From JAXLXE01 sp046328115 (GTDB lineage Bacteria; Chloroflexota; UBA6077; JACCZL01): 64,000 bases of DNA. Under the pieces are notes generated by a model that searched no databases, had not been told where the DNA came from, and saw only the letters and a program-made list of their open reading frames with translations. A program made the translations under genes and the position numbers. Positions 34,934-42,950 of the stretch are shown in pieces. Within the stretch, counting starts at the first letter, position 1; every line of letters begins with the position of its first letter. The stretch is taken from contig JAXLXE010000001.1 of the NCBI GenBank assembly GCA_046328115.1, positions 248,001 to 312,000 of the forward strand, in the 5' to 3' direction.

Positions 34934-36085
34934 ATGGCCTGGGTACGATCCTTCATCGTGGTTGCCTTTGTGGCGCTGCTTCTGGCCCCGCTGGACGCCG
35001 ACGCGGTGGCAGACCGCGCGGGCCGCTTGTCGCCAGGTCTACGCAAGGCGGATCGCTTGCTCGTTCACGGGCGCTCTGAAAAGCGGGAGCAGAAGAAGGA
35101 GGAGTCCTCGGAGGACAAGCAGTCTGACCTGGATGGCAACCCGCGAAATGCCGACAAAGGGAAGAGGTTCGGTGATGAGCGCAAGGAGAAGGAGGAGGAG
35201 AAGGCGGGTGCTGAGCTCGCGGAGCGTAACTCCGTCAAGACGAATCGACTCGGCCTAGAAGCCTTTGAGATCCAGGGACACGTGGATTCGCTCCACTGCA
35301 AGCGCTCACCGAAAGAGATCGTGATCCGCACGGTTGACGGCCTTGTCACGTTGCGCCAGATGCCCGAGAAGGCCGGCCATGAGGGTCACGAGAACGAGGT
35401 TCACTGCGACGACCTCAAGCCTGGGGACTATGTGTTCGTACACGAGGCCGAGAAGCAGCACGAGTTTCTGTATGACGCCTACGAGATCTCCTGCACAGGC
35501 GAGGAAGACGACGAGACGGACGACAACGGTAACGAGAACGATGAGCCTGACGATCCCAATTGCCGACTGCTCCTCAGCCGGATCGCTCGCCGCGCGGCGG
35601 AAGCGGCTGCCGCCGGTAGATCAGGTGGCCATGCTCACGGCGGGCATGGTCATGGGCACGCGGCGGAATCGGCGGTGGCGGTGTTCAATGCGGGCGAGGC
35701 CAGGACTTTGACGACAGCAGACGGGGTAGTGTCTTTGACGGCGCCACGGTTCAGGCTCCCGCGACGCACTGAGCTCGCGGTGTCCGACCTGGACTCGGAC
35801 GAGGAGCCTCCGACGCCGGGCCCCAACGTGGGTGCTCTGTTCATGCTTGAGGCAGATGATGGCAAGACGGAGATGTTGCCAGGGGCGCTTTCGCTCGCGG
35901 TTGCCTACCGCGACGCGGACGTGCGCGGACTCGACGAGTCGCGCGTGGTGATCGCCTGGCTGGATCCAGTGGCCAAGCGCTGGGCGTCGCTGGAATCCAC
36001 CGTAGATCAGCGCGCGAACACGGTGATTGCCAGCGTCAATCGTGCCGGCAAATACGCGGCGTACGTGCGGCCATCTGGCCGCTAG
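34934..36085 (+). CDS. Secreted four-cysteine protein with His-rich segment and extra C-terminal domain (paralog 2)
   Basis: A 383-residue protein from the ATG at 34934, which has GGAGAG six bases upstream. The layout is a signal peptide (1-24), a charged linker (about 47-100) and the four-Cys domain shared with the previous gene (Cys 122, 158, 187, 210). Next come an acidic stretch DDETDDNGNENDEPDDP, a His/Gly-rich run HAHGGHGHGH (233-242) and a C-terminal beta-rich domain (about 245-383). Extra His at 149, 152 and 157 cluster near Cys158. These features suggest extracellular divalent metal binding, as does the shared operator with the znuA-like gene. I know no family with this architecture. 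Confidence 0.82.
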   Translation: MAWVRSFIVVAFVALLLAPLDADAVADRAGRLSPGLRKADRLLVHGRSEKREQKKEESSEDKQSDLDGNPRNADKGKRFGDERKEKEEEKAGAELAERNSVKTNRLGLEAFEIQGHVDSLHCKRSPKEIVIRTVDGLVTLRQMPEKAGHEGHENEVHCDDLKPGDYVFVHEAEKQHEFLYDAYEISCTGEEDDETDDNGNENDEPDDPNCRLLLSRIARRAAEAAAAGRSGGHAHGGHGHGHAAESAVAVFNAGEARTLTTADGVVSLTAPRFRLPRRTELAVSDLDSDEEPPTPGPNVGALFMLEADDGKTEMLPGALSLAVAYRDADVRGLDESRVVIAWLDPVAKRWASLESTVDQRANTVIASVNRAGKYAAYVRPSGR

Positions 36086-36127
36086 TGGGCGGTTCGGCGG
36101 TGCTATCTTCGACGTTGCACGAGGATG

Positions 36128-36142
36128 TGAGATAACATCTCA
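36128..36142 (+). promoter_or_regulatory. Palindromic operator before the znuA-like gene
   Basis: TGAGATAACATCTCA is a 15-bp inverted repeat with 6-bp perfect arms (TGAGAT / ATCTCA) around AAC. It matches 14 of 15 bases of the site at 34806. It lies 93 bases before the GTG start. GATAAC inside it could be a -10 element, but no convincing -35 is visible. Confidence 0.65.
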
Positions 36143-36234
36143 ACATTCGCCTTTGGTACCTGTCTCAGCGTGACCCGCCCCGGTTTTTGTCTTGTGATTC
36201 GATCCGCGCTGAGCCCAATCTGTGGAGCGCTAGA

Positions 36235-37164
36235 GTGATCAAGCCCTTTGTTCGCATTCTCGTGGTTGTACTTGCGGTGGCCTTGCTCGTGGTCGGCGGA
36301 TCACCCATTGGGCTGGCCCAGCCGAGGAAGCTCTCGGTGGTGACCAGCAGCACCGTGTTCGTGGACATGATTCAGCGTGTGGGCGGTGACCAGGTGGACG
36401 CGTTCAGCCTGGTGCCTGCCGGGGCGGACGTCCACACGTTTCAGCCCACACCCCGTGACGTGCAGCGTGCCAGTACGGCCAGGCTGGCTGTATGGAACGG
36501 ATTTGGGCTCGACGAGATTGCAGAGAACACGGTGGCCAACCTGAACGTGGCGGACCTATTGACGGTCACCATGGCCGACGGGCTCGACGCGATTATGGAT
36601 GCCGAGCATGGACCGGACCACGAGATGGACGCTGATGGGCACGAACACGCGGATGGCAACCCGCATTTCTGGCTGGATCCGCGCAACGCCGTCCGCTACG
36701 TGGAGCAGATTCGGGACGCGCTTTCCGCGGCTGATCCGGTGAACGCGACGAGCTACGCGGGCAACGCCGGCCGCTACATCGCCGAAATCAATGAGGTTGA
36801 CGCGTGGGCTGAAGGGCAGATCTCCCAGATTCCGCCCGCGCGACGAAAGCTGGTGACGTTTCACGACGCGTTCCCGTACCTCGCCCGACGCTACGGTCTG
36901 GACGTGGTGGGCGTGGTGCTCAAGAGTCCCGGGCGCGAGCCCTCCGCCCAGGAAGTCGCGGAAGTGGTGACTCAGATCAAGTCCCAGAGTATTCCCGCGG
37001 TCTACGTGGAGCCACAGTTCAACTCCCGGATCCTGGATCTGGCGGCTCGCGACGCAGGCGTGAGCGTTCGCGTGCTCTACAGCGACGCGTTGGACGACCG
37101 CGTCAAGAGCTACCTGGAGCTGATGCGGTTCAATGTGAAGTCGCTCGTGGAAGGATTGAAGTAG
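36235..37164 (+). CDS. znuA: ZnuA/TroA-type metal ABC transporter substrate-binding protein
   Basis: A 309-residue extracytoplasmic metal-binding protein. A signal peptide (about 5-30) precedes two lobes. Between them is an acidic, His-rich loop, EHGPDHEMDADGHEH, leading into NPHFWLDP, whose His is a standard ligand in this family. TFHDAFPYLARRYGL and YVEPQFNSR supply the other expected His and acidic ligand positions. The His-rich loop favours zinc over manganese. I chose the GTG at 36235, with GGAG seven bases upstream. No permease or ATPase gene adjoins, so it is an orphan component here. The upstream operator implies metal-dependent control. Confidence 0.88.
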   Translation: MIKPFVRILVVVLAVALLVVGGSPIGLAQPRKLSVVTSSTVFVDMIQRVGGDQVDAFSLVPAGADVHTFQPTPRDVQRASTARLAVWNGFGLDEIAENTVANLNVADLLTVTMADGLDAIMDAEHGPDHEMDADGHEHADGNPHFWLDPRNAVRYVEQIRDALSAADPVNATSYAGNAGRYIAEINEVDAWAEGQISQIPPARRKLVTFHDAFPYLARRYGLDVVGVVLKSPGREPSAQEVAEVVTQIKSQSIPAVYVEPQFNSRILDLAARDAGVSVRVLYSDALDDRVKSYLELMRFNVKSLVEGLK

Positions 37165-37176
37165 ACGTCACAAGCG

Positions 37177-38601
37177 TCAGCGGAGCGCGGCCACCGCGGC
37201 AACCTGGTTGGGCTCGTACAGCCCCGTACGCGCAACGTCAATGGTCTGCACTGGGATGCCGGTGCGCTCGGCGGCCACCCGGCCGCGATCGCCGGCGATC
37301 AACGTGCCGCCCGAGCCGGTGACCACACCGTCCACCTGCGCCACTTCTCCACCGACGATCGTCGCGCGCACGCGGCGGTTAGCTCGGTCCACGACGATGA
37401 CATCCGCGTCCGCACCGGGAGTGAGGTGACCCTTGTTCGTGAGTCCCAGCATTCGCGCGGGTGCCAGCGCGGCCTTGGTCACGAATCCGGTGAGGCTGAG
37501 GCCATCGAGGTCCACCAGGGCCAATCCACGCTCCACCGTGACGTTGCGCGGGATCCCCCCGCCGTCGGTGGACAATGCATCAACCACGTAGCGGCCGTCC
37601 GGGTGACGAGCGGTGGCCAGGATGAACTGACTGGTGGGGTCGTTGATGGGGAATGAGATGCTGACGTCCGTCCCCATCTCTCGCCACAAGTCGCGCGCCT
37701 CGGTGCCTCGCAGGTGGATGGTGGAGTCGCCGCGATCGTCGAGCACGTAGGCCCGACCATCATCGAAGGCGCGTTCCAGTCCCTCCTCGGTGGCGTCGTA
37801 TCCGAAGAGGGTGAGGCACTGGCTCGTTGCGTTGCTGGCGGGGCTCCCCTGGATGCAGCGGCCGGACGTGCCGTTGATCAGCGCGAGATACGATTCAGAG
37901 CGAAGCCGCGGCCAGCGGGTAAGGATCTCTATCGCCTCTCGCGCTTCATCGATGGCGGGGAGGATTGCGCCGCGGCAGTAGCTGTTGACGTGGGCGACCT
38001 GCATGGCGTTGCCGTCCGCCAGCTCCGCTGCCTCGCGCAGCCCTTCCAGGTTGCTGCCGTAGCGGGTACTGCCCACGTGGAATGCGACGTAGCACCGAAG
38101 CTCGTTGGCGGCGTGGATGATCTCAGCGGTAGCGTCTGGAGTGAACGGGTAGTGTCCGCCCAGGATCTTCACGCCGATCGCGCCTCGCCCGAGTGCTGCC
38201 TCGATGGCCATTCGGATCTCGGCCGGTGATGGCGCGTCGTTGGGCAGCGCGTCGCCAGGTGCCAGGGATTCCAGGGAGGCGACGTTGAGGCCCGCACCTG
38301 CCTGGCGCATGCCCTCGATCACGTCATCCATGTGTCCGGAGAGATTCAGGGCGGTGGTGACGCCGGCTCGTGCCATCATGGCGTGCCCGCGGCGGTAGTG
38401 GCCCGCCACGTGGGTGTGCGTGTCCACCAACCCGGGCATCACCAGTGCACCCGCGGCGTCGATCACCTGCGCCCCGGCCGGCACTCGGGCACCGTGACCA
38501 ACGGCTTCGATTCTGCCGTTGTCGATCACGAGATCCAGGAAGTCGAGCCGACGATTTAGTGGGTCGACCACCTGGCCGCCGTGGATGAAGAGCCGGGCCA
38601 T
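37177..38601 (-). CDS. Amidohydrolase-family metal-dependent hydrolase
   Basis: A 474-residue cytoplasmic enzyme of the amidohydrolase superfamily. The small beta domain is followed by DTHTHVAGH (about residue 60), which supplies the first metal pair. GVKILGGHYPF offers a Lys that could be carboxylated. Further His lie in VAFHVGSTR and QVAHVNS, and a late Asp is in DALSTDGGG. Relatives include adenine deaminases, dihydroorotases and N-acyl-amino-acid deacylases; the substrate cannot be fixed. The ATG start has AGGAG seven bases upstream. Its stop is 12 bases from the convergent znuA-like gene, and it is divergent from the cupin gene. Confidence 0.8.
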   Translation of the reverse strand: MARLFIHGGQVVDPLNRRLDFLDLVIDNGRIEAVGHGARVPAGAQVIDAAGALVMPGLVDTHTHVAGHYRRGHAMMARAGVTTALNLSGHMDDVIEGMRQAGAGLNVASLESLAPGDALPNDAPSPAEIRMAIEAALGRGAIGVKILGGHYPFTPDATAEIIHAANELRCYVAFHVGSTRYGSNLEGLREAAELADGNAMQVAHVNSYCRGAILPAIDEAREAIEILTRWPRLRSESYLALINGTSGRCIQGSPASNATSQCLTLFGYDATEEGLERAFDDGRAYVLDDRGDSTIHLRGTEARDLWREMGTDVSISFPINDPTSQFILATARHPDGRYVVDALSTDGGGIPRNVTVERGLALVDLDGLSLTGFVTKAALAPARMLGLTNKGHLTPGADADVIVVDRANRRVRATIVGGEVAQVDGVVTGSGGTLIAGDRGRVAAERTGIPVQTIDVARTGLYEPNQVAAVAALR

Positions 38602-38753
38602 GGTTCGTCTCCTGTGTTTCTACCGCGTGCCAAGATAGCCAACCGTGTGGGTCGACCACCAGCGTGTGGTGGCTGGCGCCTAGTTGGAGATGCGGCTCGG
38701 CGCGAGCAGTCGGTACGATGTCTGCCACGTAGTCGCTGGTTGCGATCGGCGCG

Positions 38754-39236
38754 GTGGATACATCCACGCGGATGCTGGTCGGCCGCGCGTTGGGGGTGGC
38801 TAGATTGCCCGCCAGGACCTTTGATTGGCGCGATGATCCCACGGGGACCGTCATCGCTGTGCCGTCCGTGAGAGCCCGGTTCTTGAAGCGAAATCCGGAG
38901 GATCCGCTGGGCGGCTTCCACACCCATGAGGAGTCGGACGGCATTGAGACGTGGGTGGTGCTCGAGGGCAAGGTGCGGTTCGAGTTCGATGATGAGGTGA
39001 TCATCGCGACGCCTGGCCAGGCGGTGGTGGCCTACCCGAATGAGAAGCACCGGGTATCGTGCGCCGGGGATGAGCCGTGTGTGTACTTCCTTACGCTGAC
39101 GCCACACCGAGAGCCGACGCATACGTTTTATGACGCGGACGGCAAGCGCCTGCCCACGCGCGTGGGAACGGTGAACCTGACCTGGACTGGGCATCCCTGT
39201 CTGGGAGAGGCTGACGTGCTGGCCGGCTCGCGTTGA
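38754..39236 (+). CDS. Cupin-domain protein
   Basis: A 160-residue single-domain cupin. The first cupin motif is visible as GGFHTHEESDGIETWVVLEG; the two His and the Glu fit metal ligands. The second motif, PNEKHRVSCAG, adds a His. Such proteins bind a metal and act as sugar epimerases, dioxygenases or sensors; nothing points to one of these. The open frame starts at GTG 38754; ATG 38772 is an alternative. A large hairpin follows the stop. Confidence 0.75.
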   Translation: MDTSTRMLVGRALGVARLPARTFDWRDDPTGTVIAVPSVRARFLKRNPEDPLGGFHTHEESDGIETWVVLEGKVRFEFDDEVIIATPGQAVVAYPNEKHRVSCAGDEPCVYFLTLTPHREPTHTFYDADGKRLPTRVGTVNLTWTGHPCLGEADVLAGSR

Positions 39237-39294
39237 GCCGCTGACGTGCCAATTCGGCACGACAGAAGATGCGGCTGAGCAGCCATACTAGTCT

Positions 39295-39346
39295 GCGCCG
39301 AGAGGGGCGGGCCCGTGGTGGTCCGCCCCGCCCGAGCGCTCGGCGC
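39295..39346 (+). terminator. Long GC-rich hairpin after the cupin gene
   Basis: The outer arms GCGCCGAG (39295-39302) and CTCGGCGC (39339-39346) enclose inner arms GGGGCGGGCC and GGTCCGCCCC around CGTGGT, with one wobble or mismatch. This makes one long interrupted stem. It lies 58 bases after the cupin stop and 43 bases before the next ATG, so it probably ends the upstream transcript. There is no T-run. Confidence 0.65.
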
Positions 39347-39389
39347 GGGTGGTTGGCTCTCCTGACTGCCGCGCTATCACTGGGACTTC

Positions 39390-40688
39390 ATGACCACATA
39401 TCGAATCGAAGGCGGCACACCCCTCCGCGGCTCGATCACGGCTAGCGGTGCCAAGAATGCCGTCACCAAGCAGATCGTGGCGGCGCTCTTGACTGACGAC
39501 GAGGTCGTGCTGCGCAACGTGCCACGGATTGGCGACGTAGCGATCACGCTGGACATCATTCGCGCGCTTGGCGCCGAGGCTGAGTGGTCAGGTGAGACCA
39601 CGCTGCACATCCGGGCGAGCAAGCTGTCCTCATCCGAGGTCAGCGTGGCGTTCTCCGGGCTCAACCGGATCCCCGTGCTGCTCGTGGGACCGCTACTGCA
39701 TCGCCATGGCGAGGCGCGGATACCGCTGCTCGGCGGTGATGACATCGGTCCCCGCCCGATTGACTACCACGTTGAGGCACTCCGTCTTCTGGGTGCGACC
39801 GTTGAACTGGACGGCGAGCACTGGTGTGCGCGCGCCTCGCGGCTGCGAGGTGCATTGATCGATCTGCCGTATCCGAGCGTGGGTGCAACCGAGAGCGCGC
39901 TGCTGTCATCCTGCCTCGCGGAAGGCACGACCGTCATTCGCAACGCGGCGGTTGAGCCAGAAGTCATCGATACGATTCTTCTGCTCCAGAAGATGGGCGC
40001 GCTCATCGACGTGGACGTGGACCGGACGATCGTAGTTGAGGGCGTGTCTCGTCTACGCGGGGCGGAGCACCATGTGATCGCCGACCGTATCGAGGTGGCC
40101 TCGTTTGCCGCGGCGGCGGTGGCCACGGGTGGCGACGTGGTGATCGACGGCGCGGAGCAGTCGACCATCATGGCATTCCTGAACGCTCTGCGGCGGGTTG
40201 GTGGCGATTTTGAAGTATTGCCGGATGGCATCCGGTTCTACCGTGGTGGGGAGCTACGGTCCATTGCGCTGGAGACGGACGTGCACCCCGGCTTCGCAAC
40301 GGACTGGCAGCAACCGTTTGTCGTGCTGCTCACGCAGGCGCGCGGTCTGTCGGTGATCCACGAGACGGTGCACGAGCGGCGCTTTGGGTATACCGAGGAG
40401 CTACGACAGATGGGTGCAACTATCGAGCTGTACACCACCTGTCTGGGCGGACGTCCCTGCCGGTATCGCTTTGGCGATCATCCGCATAGCTGCCTCGTGC
40501 AGGGGCCCACAGCGCTCAGGGGTACCTCCATGCTGATACCGGACCTGCGGGCGGGATTTTCGTATTTGATTGCCGCGCTGGTCGCGGATGGCCAATCGGT
40601 GATTGACGGCGCTCAGTACGTGGAGCGCGGCTATTCACACATCCCCGAGAAGTTCGCGCGATTGGGCGGCCGGTGCACGGTCGAATAG
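39390..40688 (+). CDS. murA: MurA-like UDP-GlcNAc 1-carboxyvinyltransferase, Cys115-to-Asp type
   Basis: A 432-residue enolpyruvyl transferase, the first committed step of peptidoglycan synthesis. K22-N23 in SGAKNAVTK and Arg93 fit MurA substrate contacts. The active-site loop reads LLGGDDIGPRPID; Asp117 stands where most MurAs have the Cys that fosfomycin alkylates, so intrinsic fosfomycin resistance is expected. The length and both inside-out alpha/beta domains fit MurA well, though a second MurA-family paralog of other function is possible. It begins at an ATG after the hairpin and overlaps the Nudix gene by 16 bases. Confidence 0.85.
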   Translation: MTTYRIEGGTPLRGSITASGAKNAVTKQIVAALLTDDEVVLRNVPRIGDVAITLDIIRALGAEAEWSGETTLHIRASKLSSSEVSVAFSGLNRIPVLLVGPLLHRHGEARIPLLGGDDIGPRPIDYHVEALRLLGATVELDGEHWCARASRLRGALIDLPYPSVGATESALLSSCLAEGTTVIRNAAVEPEVIDTILLLQKMGALIDVDVDRTIVVEGVSRLRGAEHHVIADRIEVASFAAAAVATGGDVVIDGAEQSTIMAFLNALRRVGGDFEVLPDGIRFYRGGELRSIALETDVHPGFATDWQQPFVVLLTQARGLSVIHETVHERRFGYTEELRQMGATIELYTTCLGGRPCRYRFGDHPHSCLVQGPTALRGTSMLIPDLRAGFSYLIAALVADGQSVIDGAQYVERGYSHIPEKFARLGGRCTVE

Positions 40689-41323
40689 ACCCGCGGGCGG
40701 ATCTCCCACCCAATCCGTGGCGCACGGTTGGCTCCAGGCCAGTTTACGAGAATCCTTGGATCTCTGTGCGAGAGGACGCGGTCATCCGTCCGGATGGCAG
40801 CCCTGGCATCTATGGCGTGGTAGACATGAAGGGCTGGGCCATCGCGGCGGTGCCGCTGACGGCTGAAGGCGACACGTTGCTGGTGGGCCAGCACCGATAT
40901 ACGTTGGACTTCTACTCCTGGGAGGTTCCGATGGGCGGCGGCGACAAGGCGCTGCTACCGCTTGACGGCGCGCGTCGGGAGCTACGCGAGGAGACCGGAA
41001 TCCAGGCGGCGCGCTGGACCTACCTGGGTGAGAGCCACCTGTCCAACTCGGTCTGCACGGAGATCGGGCTGGTGTACCTGGCCGAAGATCTCACATTTGG
41101 CGAGGCCGAACCTGAGGCCACGGAGGACCTGCGGCTGTGGCGGCTCCCGTTCTCCGACGCGCTCGAGATGGCGATGACCGGCCAGATCACGGATGCGCTC
41201 TCTATCGTCGCTCTGGCGCGGATCGATCTGTTCTTGCGGGACGGGCGGCGGCTCAGCCCGGCGCTGCATGTGGAGACCGGGGTTGGGGCGCTGGCGCAGC
41301 GCGGCGTGCCCGGCGATCGATGA
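40673..41323 (+). CDS. Nudix hydrolase, ADP-ribose pyrophosphatase-like
   Basis: A 216-residue cytoplasmic hydrolase of nucleoside-diphosphate-X compounds. The Nudix helix is visible as ARRELREETGI (about residues 102-112), which keeps the catalytic REUxEE core. The Glu normally found seven residues before this core is Leu. The preceding VVDMKGWAIAAVPLT and HRYTLDFYSWEVP match ADP-ribose or nucleotide-sugar pyrophosphatases. The GTG start lies inside the murA-like gene, and its stop overlaps the next ATG (ATGA), so three genes form one coupled operon. A housekeeping role in nucleotide-sugar turnover would fit the neighbour. Confidence 0.87.
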   Translation: MHGRIDPRADLPPNPWRTVGSRPVYENPWISVREDAVIRPDGSPGIYGVVDMKGWAIAAVPLTAEGDTLLVGQHRYTLDFYSWEVPMGGGDKALLPLDGARRELREETGIQAARWTYLGESHLSNSVCTEIGLVYLAEDLTFGEAEPEATEDLRLWRLPFSDALEMAMTGQITDALSIVALARIDLFLRDGRRLSPALHVETGVGALAQRGVPGDR

Positions 41324-41487
41324 GCGCGAATCGGCTGCTCTTCTACACGACGCTCATGTTGATGCTGGGATTCACGGCGTCGTTCGGAGACCTCGTTGGC
41401 CGTGTGGAGGCTGTACCGGCGGTGGCCGGGCTGTGGATAGCCTGGGGACTCGGGGTGGCGTGGATCAGGTCTAAGGGCTGGTCGTAG
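41320..41487 (+). CDS. Small two-helix membrane protein (55 residues)
   Basis: A 55-residue open frame, MSANRLLFYTT to RSKGWS, begins at an ATG that overlaps the Nudix stop as ATGA. It has two hydrophobic stretches (about 6-24 and 34-50) separated by a short polar turn, GDLVGRVEAV. It ends in a basic tail. The coupling and composition argue that it is a real gene. I know no family for it. Confidence 0.6.
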   Translation: MSANRLLFYTTLMLMLGFTASFGDLVGRVEAVPAVAGLWIAWGLGVAWIRSKGWS

Positions 41488-41505
41488 GGCTCGGGTAGAG
41501 AGGCG

Positions 41506-41536
41506 CACGTGACCGGCTCACGTGACCGGCTATAGT
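41506..41536 (+). promoter_or_regulatory. Tandem 13-bp repeat next to a -10 element
   Basis: CACGTGACCGGCT occurs twice back to back (41506-41518 and 41519-41531) and runs directly into TATAGT (41531-41536), a likely -10. Each copy includes the palindrome CACGTG. The repeats occupy the -35 region, so they could be activator sites for the cupin gene that starts 27 bases later. Confidence 0.5.
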
Positions 41537-41562
41537 GCTCGCCACACCGGGAGGAACGATCG

Positions 41563-41919
41563 ATGAGGATTCAGAACCTCTACACGGACGAGAGTGGCGA
41601 ATCCCACTTCCGCGACATCGAGGTGGAGTGGGTGGAGCAGACCCGCGGCGGCTTGCTCTCTGCTCGGCTACCCGCGCACGGCATCATCTTCCGTGAGGTG
41701 CCGCCGACGTACGACCTGGACTGGCATACGGCGCCGCGGCGCCAATACATCATCAACCTGGACGCGGGAGTCCAGATCACCGCGAGCGACGGCGAGAGCC
41801 GCGTCATTGGCGCCGGCGAAGTCTTTCTGGTGGAGGACGTGACCGGCAAGGGGCATCTGTCCAAGGCGGTGGATGGCAAGCTTCGGCATTGCATCTACAT
41901 TCCACTTGATCCGGCCTGA
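41563..41919 (+). CDS. Small cupin-fold protein
   Basis: A 118-residue protein with the predicted beta-barrel pattern of cupins. The stretch from RRQYIINLDAGVQIT to GEVFLVEDVTGKGH corresponds to the two cupin strands, with His in DWHTAPRR and GKGHLSK as possible ligands. Homologous proteins are annotated only as cupin-domain or hypothetical. A GGGAGG ribosome site lies nine bases before the ATG. The promoter with tandem repeats is just upstream and the FAH-family gene follows 43 bases downstream, so the two may be cotranscribed. Confidence 0.75.
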   Translation: MRIQNLYTDESGESHFRDIEVEWVEQTRGGLLSARLPAHGIIFREVPPTYDLDWHTAPRRQYIINLDAGVQITASDGESRVIGAGEVFLVEDVTGKGHLSKAVDGKLRHCIYIPLDPA

Positions 41920-41962
41920 GATCCTAGCGTCAGGCACCTAGAAGACCGTGTGGGAGGACCCT

Positions 41963-42877
41963 GTGAAACTGCTGTTCTTCGATGATTTCAAGCTGGGCGT
42001 GTTGAAGGGCGAGTCCGTAGTGGACGTGTCCGCGGTGGTCAAGGACATTCCGCGCCTTGGGCCGCAGGACGTAATTCGGGGCGTTATCGAGGGGTTTGCA
42101 GGCCTGCGCCCTAAGCTGGAGGCGGCTGTAGCCGGAGCAGCCGGGATACCCGTGTCAACTGTCCGCCTTCGCTCACCATTGCCGAAGCCAATGAACATCG
42201 TGTGTATGGCGGTCAACTATATGGAGGACGGGACCCGCTCCGAGCCGGCCCCGATCAACGCATTTCAGAAGTCGCCAAACGCTGTGATCGGCAACGGCGA
42301 CACGATGATTTTGCCTGACATACCGGCGACGATCTTCGAGGGCGAGGCTGAGCTGGCGCTGGTGATCAGCAAGCGGGCTGAAAACGTCAAAGCCGCAGAC
42401 GCGATGGACTACGTCTTTGGCTACATCAACTTCATCGATGGCTCCGCCCGTGGCGTGCCAGCCTTCTACCAGATGAAGTCCCGGCACACGTTTGCACCGA
42501 TGGGTCCATATCTTGTGACGAAAGATGAGATCCCGGATCCGCAGAATCTGCCGGTGCAATTGTGGAACAACGGGGTGTTGATGCAGAAGTTCAACACGAA
42601 CGACATGGCTCACAAGATCGCCCGCTGTATAGAGTGGGTGACGTCCATCCACCCGCTTGACGCTGGAGACGTGCTCGCCACGGGTACCAATCACCGTGGG
42701 TTGAATGCGTTCATGGACGGTGACAAGATCGAGCTAGAGGTGAGCGGCCTGGGGCGACTGACGATCAACGTCCGCGATGATCTGAAGCGGACCTGGGGGC
42801 GTGAGACGCGCCTGGACATGCAGAACAAGGGCGTAGACGGGACCACGCCGCAGCTCACTGGGAAGTACGCCAAGTAA
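41963..42877 (+). CDS. Fumarylacetoacetate hydrolase-family protein
   Basis: A 304-residue FAH-fold enzyme. Metal ligands are recognisable in IFEGEAELALVI (Glu, Glu) and NFIDGSARG (Asp), with KSRHTFAPMGPYLVT and DVLATGTNHRG as family landmarks. The family cleaves C-C bonds or decarboxylates or hydrates oxo-acids from aromatic degradation; the exact substrate is open. I set the start at GTG 41963, five bases after GGGAGG; the open frame also allows GTG 41948. A 4-hydroxybenzoate hydroxylase gene lies 2.3 kb away, which could hint at aromatic catabolism. Confidence 0.85.
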   Translation: MKLLFFDDFKLGVLKGESVVDVSAVVKDIPRLGPQDVIRGVIEGFAGLRPKLEAAVAGAAGIPVSTVRLRSPLPKPMNIVCMAVNYMEDGTRSEPAPINAFQKSPNAVIGNGDTMILPDIPATIFEGEAELALVISKRAENVKAADAMDYVFGYINFIDGSARGVPAFYQMKSRHTFAPMGPYLVTKDEIPDPQNLPVQLWNNGVLMQKFNTNDMAHKIARCIEWVTSIHPLDAGDVLATGTNHRGLNAFMDGDKIELEVSGLGRLTINVRDDLKRTWGRETRLDMQNKGVDGTTPQLTGKYAK

Positions 42878-42922
42878 GTCTGGACACCCGCGCGGCTGCA
42901 TGACCGCTCGTCCTGCACTTTG

Positions 42923-42950
42923 GTCTGGCGGGCCATGCGGTCCGCCAGAC
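42923..42950 (+). terminator. Perfect 9-bp-stem hairpin after the FAH-family gene
   Basis: GTCTGGCGG (42923-42931) pairs with CCGCCAGAC (42942-42950) around a 10-base loop, 45 bases after the FAH-family stop. It lies before the likely start of the cyclase gene and argues against its longest open frame being translated. Confidence 0.6.

Noticed and set aside
41506..41531. Short tandem repeat considered as a CRISPR-like array
   Set aside because: Only two copies without spacers.
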